The position numbers and the translations under genes were made by a program. A stretch of DNA of 64,000 bases, from assembly GCA_028641055.1 (NCBI GenBank), contig CM054062.1, forward strand, positions 183,581,958 to 183,645,957. Reading direction: 5' to 3'. Positions 32,501 through 43,892 of this stretch are shown here, in pieces. How positions within the stretch are numbered: the first letter of the stretch is position 1; each line of letters opens with the position of its first letter. This DNA comes from Alopecurus myosuroides. Lineage: Eukaryota > Streptophyta > Magnoliopsida > Poales > Poaceae. Under the pieces are notes generated by a model, which worked only from the letters and a program-made list of their open reading frames with translations, was not told the origin of the DNA and searched no databases.

Positions 32501-34765
32501 CGCGAGGCCGACAAGGACGAGATCGAGTCAGAAGGCCTGACCGCGGTCCTGGACCGGGTAGCCTTCATGGACAAGATTTGGGAGAGCGGTGCTCATGGCG
32601 TCCCGCAATGGAATGGCCTCACGCTGGGTCCATTCGATCATTACCGGGTTGACTGGAACAAGGCCGACATCGGCGCTGTTCCCATGACTATCGCATCCCC
32701 CACATGCACACTGGCCGGGAAGCTGTTCTGCCTCCGCAAAGCCGCTGAGGACGTTGAACAAACATATGCTGTAAGTGTTCTCTCTTTTCTCGCTTTTTCC
32801 GAGTTGCCATTTCTCTGTTCTCTTCTCTTCTTTTCTTTTCCTTTCCTCTTAGTCACTTTACCTCTTAGCCATTCCCCAGTCCCCGAGATTCGGGCCGAGT
32901 AGGAGAAAACTCGACCGAGTTGCCGTCTACTCGGGGCAAATCTTCCAAAGTACTTAGACATTTTCTCTTCTCTTCCACAGAATAGCCTCCTCAAGAGGAC
33001 AAAGGTGTTCCGCCGGCTGCTCTGGAACCATCGCATGGACAAGGACCGCATCGCGGCTCTTGAAGCCGAACGAAAAGATGATGCCGCGATGGAGCAGGCG
33101 GCGCTGGACCGCGCTCTCCAACTCTCTGAGATAGAAGGTAAGCCTTTAGCTATTCGGTTTGTGCGTTTTGTGTTTACGCCCGCATTTGTTTTTTGCTATA
33201 ACCCTGTTTACTCTGCAGGCAAATTCAACGAACTGAAGGAGCAGCATGAACACTGCCACGTCTTCTCTTCCTCTGCCGAAAGCAAAATCAAGCATCTGGA
33301 AGGTGAGTTGCTGGCCACTCTGCACTTGTGCTTCTTCCTTTACTTGGTTACTCTGCTAATACTGTTGTTCTCTTTGCAGAAGAATACAGGAAATTCTGGG
33401 AGCAGCATCTTAACTGCCTGATGCCCGCCGAGGTGCAGCAGCAGCTGGCCACCTGAGACGCGGAGCTCCAGAAGGAACGCGACGCAGAGCGCGCCGAGTT
33501 CGAAGAAATGCAGGTGAAGCTGAAATCTACTCTTGAGGATGCTCTCGAACAGGCTGCCAAGAAGGACAGGGTCAAGACAGCTGCCAAGGCCAAAGAGAAG
33601 GCGCTTGAGATGGAGATCTCGATGTTGAAAAAGCACAACGAGCAGCTCATCCTCCAAATCTCCGACGCACGCCGCATCGAAGATAGGCATATTGCCGACG
33701 AGGAGGACTCGAAGATAAATCTGGATGCGCTGCTGGTGGATCTCAAACGTAAGCCTTCTCTTCTCTGCACCTGGCTGTTTCTCTTCTCTGCCACTTTTCT
33801 ATCTGGTTTTCTCTCTTCTCCGCCTCCATTTCTAACTCTTGCTGGTTTTTCTTTCAGATATCTTCCCTGATCTTTGCGCCGCTAGCACGCCTGCTCTGGA
33901 GAAGGCCCAGCAACTCCGAGCTGCATCCGGGATGCCCATCGATACCAAGTCCACTGTCAACGACAATCTTCTGAGCATCAAGACCCAACTCCGCCAACTC
34001 AAGGGCTTGGGCACCACCATGGTGTCCACAGCGTACAAACTCCATGATCTGTTCTGGCCGGATCAATCTACGCCAGACAGCTTCAGCGCGCTCGCCGAGA
34101 AACTGGACGGCGTGAAGGACGAGTTGAAGAAGTGGCGCGCCTCTACAGCTCGGGCAGGAGCTGACGAGCTGCTCCATTTCATCACCAGCTGGTACGAGAA
34201 CCTCAACCTTGACAGGATTCTCGAGAGGCGCGAAGACTCCAAGTGGACCAAGGATCCCGACTGCGTCGCGCGCCGGAAGGAAGTGGCCTACGAGATTGCG
34301 TCTTATGCCGATACCGCCAACTACATCGACGGCCTCCCCGAACCAGACACCGAGCCTGAGGACGAGGACGAAGATGAAGGGGACGATGACGATGACGCCG
34401 AGTCGGAGGGCTTGAGTGTGTTTGAGGAAGATGGCACGGATGGATCCGCCGAGAAGGGGAAGGCCAAGGTTGACGATGAAGCCGAGAAGCCGCAACCCAG
34501 CACCAAGGAGGCCACCATCACCACCAAGATGGTGATCAACCAGGCGGCTCCCGAGCTGGGCGCAACTGGCGTCTTCCCGATGCCTAGCTTCCAATCTGAT
34601 GCGTCTACCTCGGCCACGGATCCCATCTCGGTGGCCACTGCAACCTCAGAGCCAGCTGCCAACGCCAACACTGAAGCTGATGCTGACAGCGCCAAGGCTG
34701 ATGTTGATGCCGAGAAAGCTGAAGCTGACAACACTGCTGCGGACAACACCGATGCTGCCAAGTAG
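29558..34765 (+). pseudogene. antisense spliced gene of Tat retrotransposon ('putative gypsy-type transposon' domain)
   Basis: A likely eight-exon gene runs opposite to gag-pol: 29558-30477, 30881-31010 (or to 31088), 31148-31327, 31447-32770, 32981-33137, 33219-33302, 33380-33748 and 33858-34765, with GT-AG borders. The first exon contains EKDEFVVFLAHFKRGFGLP and VVYEAFLGVYPTIHSWARYF, the pattern of the grass 'putative gypsy type transposon' family (Pfam Transposase_28 as I recall it). The rest is basic/proline-rich (exon 4), coiled coil (exons 5-7) and an acidic C-terminus. Breaks: a one-base frameshift near 29825, and stops near 30430, 31925 and 33454. Such antisense genes are known from the Tat lineage. 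Their role is unsettled. Confidence 0.75.
30505..30845 (+). repeat. minisatellite (about 48 bp unit) in intron 1 of the antisense gene
   Basis: Roughly six degenerate copies of CTTAGCTTTGTATGCTTTGTG...GCATGCTATGCCGAGTAG follow one another. The last two are nearly identical. The array ends just before the intron's acceptor at 30879-30880. Confidence 0.8.
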
Positions 34766-34829
34766 TGATGCCTGAAAACTTATATCTTAAACTTTGATCA
34801 GATCCCCGGGATGCCGGGTGCAAATGTAT

Positions 34830-37800
34830 TGTGATGCCCCGAGATCGGGCACTATGCAGATTTCAGCATTCCCGCCAAAATCCACATAATAACCGATTCC
34901 AGGTTGCCACTTGTGATAACATTACAATAGTTCACGAATATTCCACATTTACAACAGAAACAGATAGATACAAGATGACTCAAACTAGCCAGGGTTACAA
35001 CTGATACATTACAAAGATCCAAAATAACAGCGGAAGAAACAACATATCGTCCCTCTACGGACAAGATCCAAATTGGACTAAGAGTCCTGAAGATAACCGA
35101 GAGCGTCCAATCCCTGCCCAGGCCAAGCCGGAGGGATTCCCAAGCTAACGTCGTCAGACTTCAAACCTGTTGACTGCAATTTGGAATTTGCAGCCACGAA
35201 AGAGATTTGTGGGTCAGTACGGTTAAGTACTGGCAAGGGGGATAAAACCCATACTCACAAGATACCGGCGTAGCCAGTCATCACAAGATACAAATACTTT
35301 AGGATCAACGGAAAGGAAGGGGTTATTGCAAAGAAGCGGCAGCGGGCTGCTCTAACCAACTACAGAGTTATACTACAACTTCCGGCTAACAGAAAGGAGA
35401 TAAGATCGAGTAATAGTAACCAACAGAAAGATAACTTCAAACAAACCCATCCTGGATCTCGCCCCTTATCCGAAGAAGCAATCCGAGGATAACTCACACA
35501 GTTGAGTTAATGATGGTTCAGATTATTGTGTCAATAAGCCTATTACTAGTCAAGTTGTTAATCATTGGGTGAAAGGTTGTTATTCATTAGGTTTAAGTTG
35601 TCCCGAGTACTTGTTAGCCAGTACTTTCACCAAGCAATCCATAACCGCGGAAAACACGGCTTCTCGAGAAGATTTACCCTGCAGGGGTGCACCATAGTAA
35701 CCGTACACGCATGAATATCCCGCCAGATGGAGCGGCCACTCCACCAAGCGGGGCACTCAACACAACCAACCCTTCTTCGCATCAAGCCCAAAGCATCGCG
35801 TGCTGTGCGTGCGCGGCTAATCGAGCCCCCCGAAGAAAAGGAGGACCCTCATAGCACTGGAAGACCACGCCGCCCTAAATGCCGACTACGAAAGTTCCAC
35901 CCTGGCGCCAAGGGTTCGTACCTGCGTATGATGCAGCAAATGGAACACCCGAACTAGTACGGCGATTTGGACGAGATGCGAATCGAGTCAGTTGAGGGGG
36001 GCGCCCATACTCGCTTCCCACATGCGGGTAGTGCGCTCATCATGGATCAGTAGACAAGACCCTTTTCCTATTAGGGTCGACACTAGCAGGCCTCAAAACC
36101 ACAAAGGGCCTCCTGCCGGTGCCTTATCATCAAATTATTATTAATAGTAACATTAGCATGATTGATTGATTAAGCATCGAGCCCCCAGAACATAATGAAG
36201 TAATAACAGAAAGTAACGGGTAACAGACTCGAGCAAAACAACCCTAAGCATGATAGTAAGACACGGGCAACAAGCAATGGTTATAGGTATGGAGGTGAGG
36301 CAATACCAAGGTTAAGGGATTCATGTGATGGGTTCGTAACAGAAACAACTACTACTAAGGATAGCAGAAACGAATCAACGGAAAGAATCGGTAACAAGTG
36401 ATGAAAGGCAGCCATATGGCAGCAAGTGAGTATACTTGCCTGAGATCCCGCAAGGTAGCAGAACTTGTCGCTGCTCACATCATCTCAACGTCCTATCCGG
36501 GAAGAAGCAACGAACTAAAAGAAACACCGGATGCAATAATTACTACTACGGCAAAAGATCCAGCATGATCCTATTTTATATGCATGACATGGCAAGATGC
36601 AACAGGGGAAACAACTTAAGCAAATTAATCGGAACCAGAGTCCGGAGAAATAGGAATTGGTTCAAGTTGTTTATCTAACCATCAATATTAAATGTTGATT
36701 AACAGGTTTAAACAAGGTAGAGGTGATTTATTCAATATTAAATGGAATAGGGCAACAATTGAATTAAATACCCCAACACATTCCATATTTAATTATTAGG
36801 TGACATTACTATTACCCGCACCCACAAAATGCAATGCAAACATGATGCGATGACATTTTAAATTTAGTTGATATGTTATAGAAAATAGGGCATAGGTATA
36901 GGGGTTTTAGGGTTTGGGTTCGCACGTGTGGAGGGGAGATCTTCGGGTTTGACGCCGGAAAGAAGGAGATCTTCGGAACAACGCCGGAGTGTTCGGGACG
37001 TGGACGAAGTAGCCGACGTAGAGGAAGTAGGGGAAGTAGATGTTCGTTCTCATGTAGTCGAGGAAGTAGTTGGTAACCACGTAGTGGAAGTAGTCGACGT
37101 CGAGGACGTAGTCGTTCCAGGGTCATCGTCATGGAGGTAGTCGTTCACGCCGTAGAGGAAGTAGTCGTTCTCGAATCACGCGGTCATCATCGTCGAAGTA
37201 GTCGTAGTAGTCGTGGGCGAACCGTAACAACACCGTCTTCGGGGTCGGAGGCGAACCTGACGGTCCCGGTCTTCGGGCGCGCACGAAGGCGGCCAACGCA
37301 AAACGGACACGTCGAAGGCGATGTAGTCGTTCACGGTTCATCGGGGAAGTAGTCGTGGTCGAGGTTTGGTCCGAGGTCCTCGGGGTGGCGGTACTTGTTG
37401 GCGATGATCTTGTCGATGCGGTACCGGTCGGTGTCGAACTTGTCGCCGGGAATCTTGTCGAGCTCACAGACACGGAACACACGGGCACGAAGGCCTCGGC
37501 CACACCAAAAACGGTGACGGCATCACCGTCGTCCCGTCGGCGACGGCAACACCACCACAGCAGCCAACACCACCAGACCACCCGTACACCACCATCGTGA
37601 GGCAGCGGGTCGAGGACGCCATAGTAGCAGTGCAGCCACAACTCCGTCCCGCCGGCATCGAAGATGGGCAGTAGCGGCACCAACGCAGCGACGTCGGCAC
37701 AAGGAGCACCTCAGTAGCGGCGCATCGACCTGCGCCGAGCCACACCGCGGCACCAGACCACCACCACACCAATCCACAAGGGAGGCAAGAGCCGGAAGGT

Positions 37801-38824
37801 GTGACAGCCATGGCGGAGCTACGTCGAGCAGCGGCAGCACCGGAGTTGGACGGCAGCGGCCGGAAGTCGTCGGGGACGGCACACGCGCGGACGTCGATTG
37901 ACAGGAGGTTGCCGAGGCGGAAGATAGGGCCGACGAGCTCGTCCTCGTTTGTCACGGAAGGGGAAGCTCGAGGCGCCGGGACGACACCACCATGTCGGGG
38001 CGGAGCAGGACCGAGGCCAGGGAAGGCCATGGCGGGGCGGAGGTCGTCGGGTTCCTGGCCGTCTACGTGGGGTGACAGGGAGCAGCAGCAGCGGGAGGCG
38101 CTCGGGGCAGCGAGGAGGACGGCGTTGGCTCGCCGGAGAGAGGAGGTGGCGGGGCGCCGAGGGGCTGCGACGGCGCGCTCGGGAGGATCTCCCGGCGGCG
38201 CGCGAGCGGAGCTTGAGCGAAGGGGAGCGGGGTGCGAGGACGGCGCGCGTCGGGCGGTGAGGCAGGGCTGGCGGGGACGAGCGGCGGTTTCCGGCCGGGG
38301 AGGAGCAGAGGGCGGCGTTGGAAGGAGGGGATCGAGGGGATCGGGGCTGGCGGCGCTCGATAGGGACGAGGTAGACGACAGGTGGGGGCTTCGATCGATC
38401 CCCCCTGTTTTTTTTCTTTTTCTTTCTCTTCCGTGCGTGGGTGCTGTGTGTGTTGCGTGCGTGTGTGCGTTGCGTGGGCGTGCGTGAGTTGTGTGGTGTT
38501 GTGTGCGTGTGTTGTGCCTGGGTGTGTGCGTGAGTTGTTGTGTGCGGGTGGTGTTGGGTGCAGGTGGGCTTAGGGTTTGCTAGGGTTTGGTGGTGGGCTG
38601 GCCTGGTTAGGCTGGCCTGCCACCCAAAAAATATATTTTTTTTTATATATATTTTTTTTCAGGTAAAGAAAAAAAAAGAGAAGTGGTTTAGGGATTTAGG
38701 GAACAAATTTTAACCATTTAGAATATGGTAGAAATAATTTTATTTATGCCATGTGATATGATGCATGACGATGCAAAGAGAAAAACAACAACCAAACTAA
38801 TTGGGGAAAACCCCGGGCGTTACA
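34830..38824 (-). repeat. 4 kb LTR, 3' copy
   Basis: This is the left copy. The region 36950-37400 is a low-complexity tract built on GTAGTCG/GAAGTAG units, and 37400-38400 is strongly GC-rich with long chance frames on both strands. Because these frames recur in both LTRs and show no domain, I do not call them genes. A T-rich tract lies at 38630-38665. Confidence 0.9.
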
Positions 38825-39324
38825 GCCGACACCACTAACAAGGGGATTGCGCCCTCGCAATCCAACCACGAACCCGGGAGGGAGAAGGAGTTCGACTAAC
38901 GAATCTTCGCGCTTCCAGGTGATCTCCTCGACACCGCTAACAAGGGTTTCTCGACACCACTAACAAGGGAGTCCTGCTCGGGTTGATGACGATGTTCTTC
39001 CACCAGGAATCTTCCGATGATCGAACCTATTAGGTTAACGGCTCAGAAAACGTCCACCCACGTAGGATCCTAACACTTTGAAAGATAGACAAGAGGGGGA
39101 GACTCCAAAACAAATAAGATGGGAGGGGAAATAGAATAGGGATAAGGAGAAAACAAGAATCCTATTGAGATGTTTTGCAAAATAGTTTAGCAGAAATATT
39201 TTTTGACACGCTAGAAACAACGACCGTTAGCGAGGTTAACCTACAGGCTTTGCGGACCCGTTGCTTCGATAACCATTCGTATCGAAACAATCTCGGGAAT
39301 CGGAACCAAGGCTCTGATACCATT
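38825..39324 (-). other. 500 bp interior of the 4 kb-LTR element with tRNA-Met primer site
   Basis: The interior contains three copies of GACACC(A/G)CTAACAAGGG (38828, 38930 and 38952) and a purine-rich stretch (39090-39150). The primer-binding site is the reverse complement of 39311-39323, matching initiator tRNA-Met over at least 13 bases. No canonical polypurine tract adjoins the 3' LTR. Confidence 0.8.
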
Positions 39325-42300
39325 TGTGACGCCCCGAGATCGGGCACTATGCAGATTTCAGCATTCCCGCCAAAATCCACATAATAACCGATTCCAGGTT
39401 GCCACTTGTGATAACATTACAATAGTTCACGAATATTCCACAATTACAACAGAAAAAGATAGATACAATATGACTCAAACTAGCCAGGGTTACAACTGAT
39501 ACATTACAAAGATCCAAAATAACAGCGGAAGAAACAACATATCGTCCCTCTACGGACAAGATCCAAATTGGACTAAGAGTCCTGAAGATAACCGAGAGCG
39601 TCCAATCCCTGCCCAGGCCAAGCCGGAGGGATTCCCAAGCTAACGTCGTCAGACTTCAAACCTGTTGACTGCAATTTGGAATTTGCAGCCACGAAAGAGA
39701 TTCGTGGGTCAGTACGGTTAAGTACTGGCAAGGGGGATAAAACCCATACTCACAAGATACCGGCGTAGCCAGTCATCACAAGATACAAATACTTTAGGAT
39801 CAACGGAAAGGAAGGGGTTATTGCAAAGAAGCGGCAGCGGGCTGCTCTAACCAACTACAGAGTTATACTACAACTTCCGGCTAACAGAAAGGAGATAAGA
39901 TCGAGTAATAGTAACCAACAGAAAGATAACTTCAAACAAACCCATCCTGGATCTCGCCCCTTATCCGAAGAAGCAATCCGAGGATAACTCACACAGTTGA
40001 GTTAATGATGGTTCAGATTATTGTGTCAATAAGCCTATTACTAGTCAAGTTGTTAATCATTGGGTGAAAGGTTGTTATTCATTAGGTTTAAGTTGTCCTG
40101 AGTACTTGTTAGCCAGTAATTTCACCAAGTAATCCATAACCGCGGAAAACACGGCTTCTCGAGAAGATTTACCCTGCAGGGGTGCACCATAGTAACCGTA
40201 CACGCATGAATATCCCGCCAGATGGAGCGGCCACTCCACCAAGCGGGGCACTCAACACAACCAACCCTTCTTCGCATCAAGCCCAAAGCACCGCGTGCTG
40301 TGCGTGCGCGGCTAATCGAGCCCCCCGAAGAAAAGGAGGACCCTCATAGCACTGGAAGACCACGCCGCCCTAAATGCCGACTACGAAAGTTCCACCCTGG
40401 CGCCAAGGGTTCGTACCTGCGTATGATGCAGCAAATGGAACACCCGAACTAGTACGGCGATTTGGACGAGATGCGAATCGAGTCAGTTGAGGGGGGCGCC
40501 CATACTCGCTTCCCACATGCGGGTAGTGCGCTCATCATGGATCAGTAGACAAGACCCTTTTCCTATTAGGGTCGACACTAGCAGGCCTCAAAACCACAAA
40601 GGGCCTCCTGCCGGTGCCTTATCATCAAATTATTATTAATAGTAACATTAGCATGATTGATTGATTAAGCATCGAGCCCCCAGAACATAATGAAGTAATA
40701 ACAGAAAGTAACGGGTAACAGACTCGAGCAAAACAACCCTAAGCATGATAGTAAGACACGGGCAACAAGCAATGGTTATAGGTATGGAGGTGAGGCAATA
40801 CCAAGGTTAAGGGATTCATGTGATGGGTTCGTAACAGAAACAACTACTACTAAGGATAGCAGAAAGGAATCAACGGAAAGAATCGGTAACAAGTGATGAA
40901 AGGCAGCCATATGGCAGCAAGTGAGTATACTTGCCTGAGATCCCGCAAGGTAGCAGAACTTGTCGCTGCTCACATCATCTCAACGTCCTATCCGGGAAGA
41001 AGCAACGAACTAAAAGAAACACCGGATGCAATAATTACTACTACGGCAAAAGATCCAGCATGATCCTATTTTATATGCATGACATGGCAAGATGCAACAG
41101 GGGAAACAACTTAAGAAAATTAATCGGAACCAGAGTCCGGAGAAATAGGAATTGGTTCAAGTTGTTTATCTAACCATCAATATTAAATGTTGATTAACAG
41201 GTTTAAACAAGGTAGAGGTGATCTATTCAATATTAAATGGAATAGGGCAACAATTGAATTAAATACCCCAACACATTCCATATTTAATTATTAGGTGACA
41301 TTACTATTACCCGCACCCACAAAATGCAATGCAAACATGATGCGATGACATTTTAAATTTAGTTGATATGTTATAGAAAATAGGGCATAGGTATAGGGGT
41401 TTTAGGGTTTGGGTTCGCACGTGTGGAGGGGAGATCTTCGGGTTTGACGCCGGAAAGAAGGAGATCTTCGGAACAACGCCGGAGTGTTCGGGACGTGGAC
41501 GAAGTAGCCGACGTAGAGGAAGTAGGGGAAGTAGATGTTCGTTCTCATGTAGTCGAGGAAGTAGTTGGTAACCACGTAGTGGAAGTAGTCGACGTCGAGG
41601 ACGTAGTCGTTCCAGGGTCATCGTCATGGAGGTAGTCGTTCACGCCGTAGAGGAAGTAGTCGTTCTCGAATCACGCGGTCATCGTCGTCGAAGTAGTCGT
41701 AGTAGTCGTGGGCGAACCGTAACAACACCGTCTTCGGGGTCGGAGGCGAACCTGACGGTCCCGGTCTTCGGGCGCGCACGAAGGCGGCCAACGCAAAACG
41801 GACACGTCGAAGGCGATGTAGTCGTTCACGGTTCATCGGGGAAGTAGTCGTGGTCGAGGTTTGGTCCGAGGTCCTCGGGGTGGCGGTACTTGTTGGCGAT
41901 GATCTTGTCGATGCGGTACCGGTCGGTGTCGAACTTGTCGCCGGGAATCTTGTCGAGCTCACAGACACGGAACACACGGGCACGAAGGCCTCGGCCACAC
42001 CAAAAACGGTGACGGCATCACCGTCGTCCCGTCGGCGACGGCAACACCACCACAGCAGCCAACACCACCAGACTACCCGTACACCACCATCGTGAGGCAG
42101 CGGGTCGAGGACGCCATAGTAGCAGTGCAGCCACAACTCCGTCCCGCCGGCATCGAAGATGGGCAGTAGCGGCACCAACGCAGCGACGTCGGCACAAGGA
42201 GCACCTCAGTAGCGGCGCATCGACCTGCGCCGAGCCACACCGCGGCACCAGACCACCACCACACCAATCCACAAGGGAGGCAAGAGCCGGAAGGTGTGAC

Positions 42301-43313
42301 AGCCATGGCGGAGCTACGTCGAGCAGCGGCAGCACCGGAGTTGGACGGCAGCGGCCGGAAGTCGTCGGGGACGGCACACGCGCGGACGTCGATTGACAGG
42401 AGGTTGCCGAGGCGGAAGATAGGGCCGACGAGCTCGTCCTCGTTTGTCACGGAAGGGGAAGCTCGAGGCGCCGGGACGACACCACCATGTCGGGGCGGAG
42501 CAGGACCGAGGCCAGGGAAGGCCATGGCGGGGCGGAGGTCGTCGGGTTCCTGGCCGTCTACGTGGGGTGACAGGGAGCAGCAGCAGCGGGAGGCGCTCGG
42601 GGCAGCGAGGAGGACGGCGTTGGCTCGCCGGAGAGAGGAGGTGGCGGGGCGCCGAGGGGCTGCGACGGCGCGCTCGGGAGGATCTCCCGGCGGCGCGCGA
42701 GCGGAGCTTGAGCGAAGGGGAGCGGGGTGCGAGGACGGCGCGCGTCGGGCGGTGAGGCAGGGCTGGCGGGGACGAGCGGCGGTTTCCGTCCGGGGAGGAG
42801 CAGAGGGCGGCGTTGGAAGGAGGGGATCGAGGGGATCGGGGCTGGCGGCGCTCGATAGGGACGAGGTAGACGACGGGTGGGGGCTTCGATCGATCCCCCC
42901 TGTTTTTTTTTTCTTTCTCTTCCGTGCGTGGGTGCTGTGTGTGTTGCGTGCGTGTGTGCGTTGCGTGGGCGTGCGTGAGTTGTGTGGTGTTGTGTGCGTG
43001 TGTTGTGCCTGGGTGTGTGCGTGAGTTGTTGTGTGCGTGTGGTGTTGGGTGCAGGTGGGCTTAGGGTTTGCTAGGGTTTGGTGGTGGGCTGGCCTGGTTA
43101 GGCTGGCCTGCCACCCAAAATATTTTTTTTTTTTATATATATTTTTTTCAGGTAAAGAAAAAAAAAGAGAAGTGGTTTAGGGATTTAGGGAACAAATTTT
43201 AACCATTTAGAATATGGTAGAAATAATTTTATTTATGCCATGTGATATGATGCATGACGATGCAAAGAGAAAAACAACAACCAAACTAATTGGGGAAAAC
43301 CCCGGGCGTTACA
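39325..43313 (-). repeat. 4 kb LTR, 5' copy
   Basis: This is the right copy, next to the primer site. It differs from the left copy by about 17 point changes (for example TTGTG/TTCGTG near 39703 and CATCATCG/CATCGTCG near 41680) and small indels in T and A runs near 42905 and 43120. Confidence 0.9.
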
Positions 43314-43892
43314 TGTATCCAAACTATTAAGTCTTTGTTGCTACTCAGTTTTAACTTAGTTGAAGTTCTTAGCAACTCTGGCTCAATGCCGGGTTGCGTT
43401 AATATGCAAGTCCCCGAGTTGCATTTTTTATCCGCTCTTCCTTTTTATCTCAGCTCTTACATGCAACTTGTTGCTTTTTTGGTATTCGAGTCACAAGAGT
43501 TCAAAGTTGGAGTTTCAAATACTTAGCCACTTAGAAAAATCATAGTAACGCTGCCCACCACTTAGCCGAAAAGAAAAAATAGTAAAAAACACTCTATTCG
43601 GTTGCCACACGCTTCCTTTCCTTTGCAATTTTTCATGTGTTCATTGACCCTTTGGCTTGTTCTCTGGCTTGCCATGAAGCCGGGTTGCGGACATCAGCAG
43701 AGTCGCAGAGTGTCCGGTGGGTTTAAACACACTACTTTGTATGCTTTTGAAATTCTAAGTGGTTCAACCGAATAGACAAAGTAAAAACAGGGTAACCACA
43801 AGGAACAACTTGGACGAGGGCAGTCCCCGAGTTCAATTTCAGATTGCCGAATAGGAGTTTAACTCGGATAAGAAGATACATACATAATTTGC

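Larger units (their letters stand above)
34830..43313 (-). mobile_element. non-autonomous LTR element with 4 kb LTRs and a 500 bp interior
   Basis: Direct repeats 34830-38824 (3995 bp) and 39325-43313 (3989 bp) start TGTGA(T/C)GCCCCGAG and end GGGCGTTACA. The element has a perfect 5 bp target duplication TGTAT (34825-34829 and 43314-43318). The primer site TGGTATCAGAGCC (initiator tRNA-Met, reverse complement of 39311-39323) sits two bases inside the right repeat, so the right repeat is the 5' LTR of a minus-strand element. The interior (38825-39324) codes for nothing. I count about 17 substitutions plus homopolymer indels between the LTRs (about 0.4%), a very recent insertion. The element interrupts the Tat gypsy between its antisense gene and pol. 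Confidence 0.93.

Noticed and set aside
32035..32574. Minus-strand open frame of 179 codons within the antisense gene
   Set aside because: It is the complement of exon 4, whose plus-strand frame fits the spliced gene and has low-complexity composition that keeps the other strand open.
37801..38487. Possible protein-coding gene of about 230 codons (repeated at 42296-43024)
   Set aside because: It lies within both 4 kb LTRs, has overlapping long frames on the opposite strand, and shows no domain. It is a GC-rich chance frame.
34830..43313. Simple segmental tandem duplication
   Set aside because: The TGTAT target duplication, TG...CA termini and tRNA primer site between the repeats show a retrotransposon with long LTRs.
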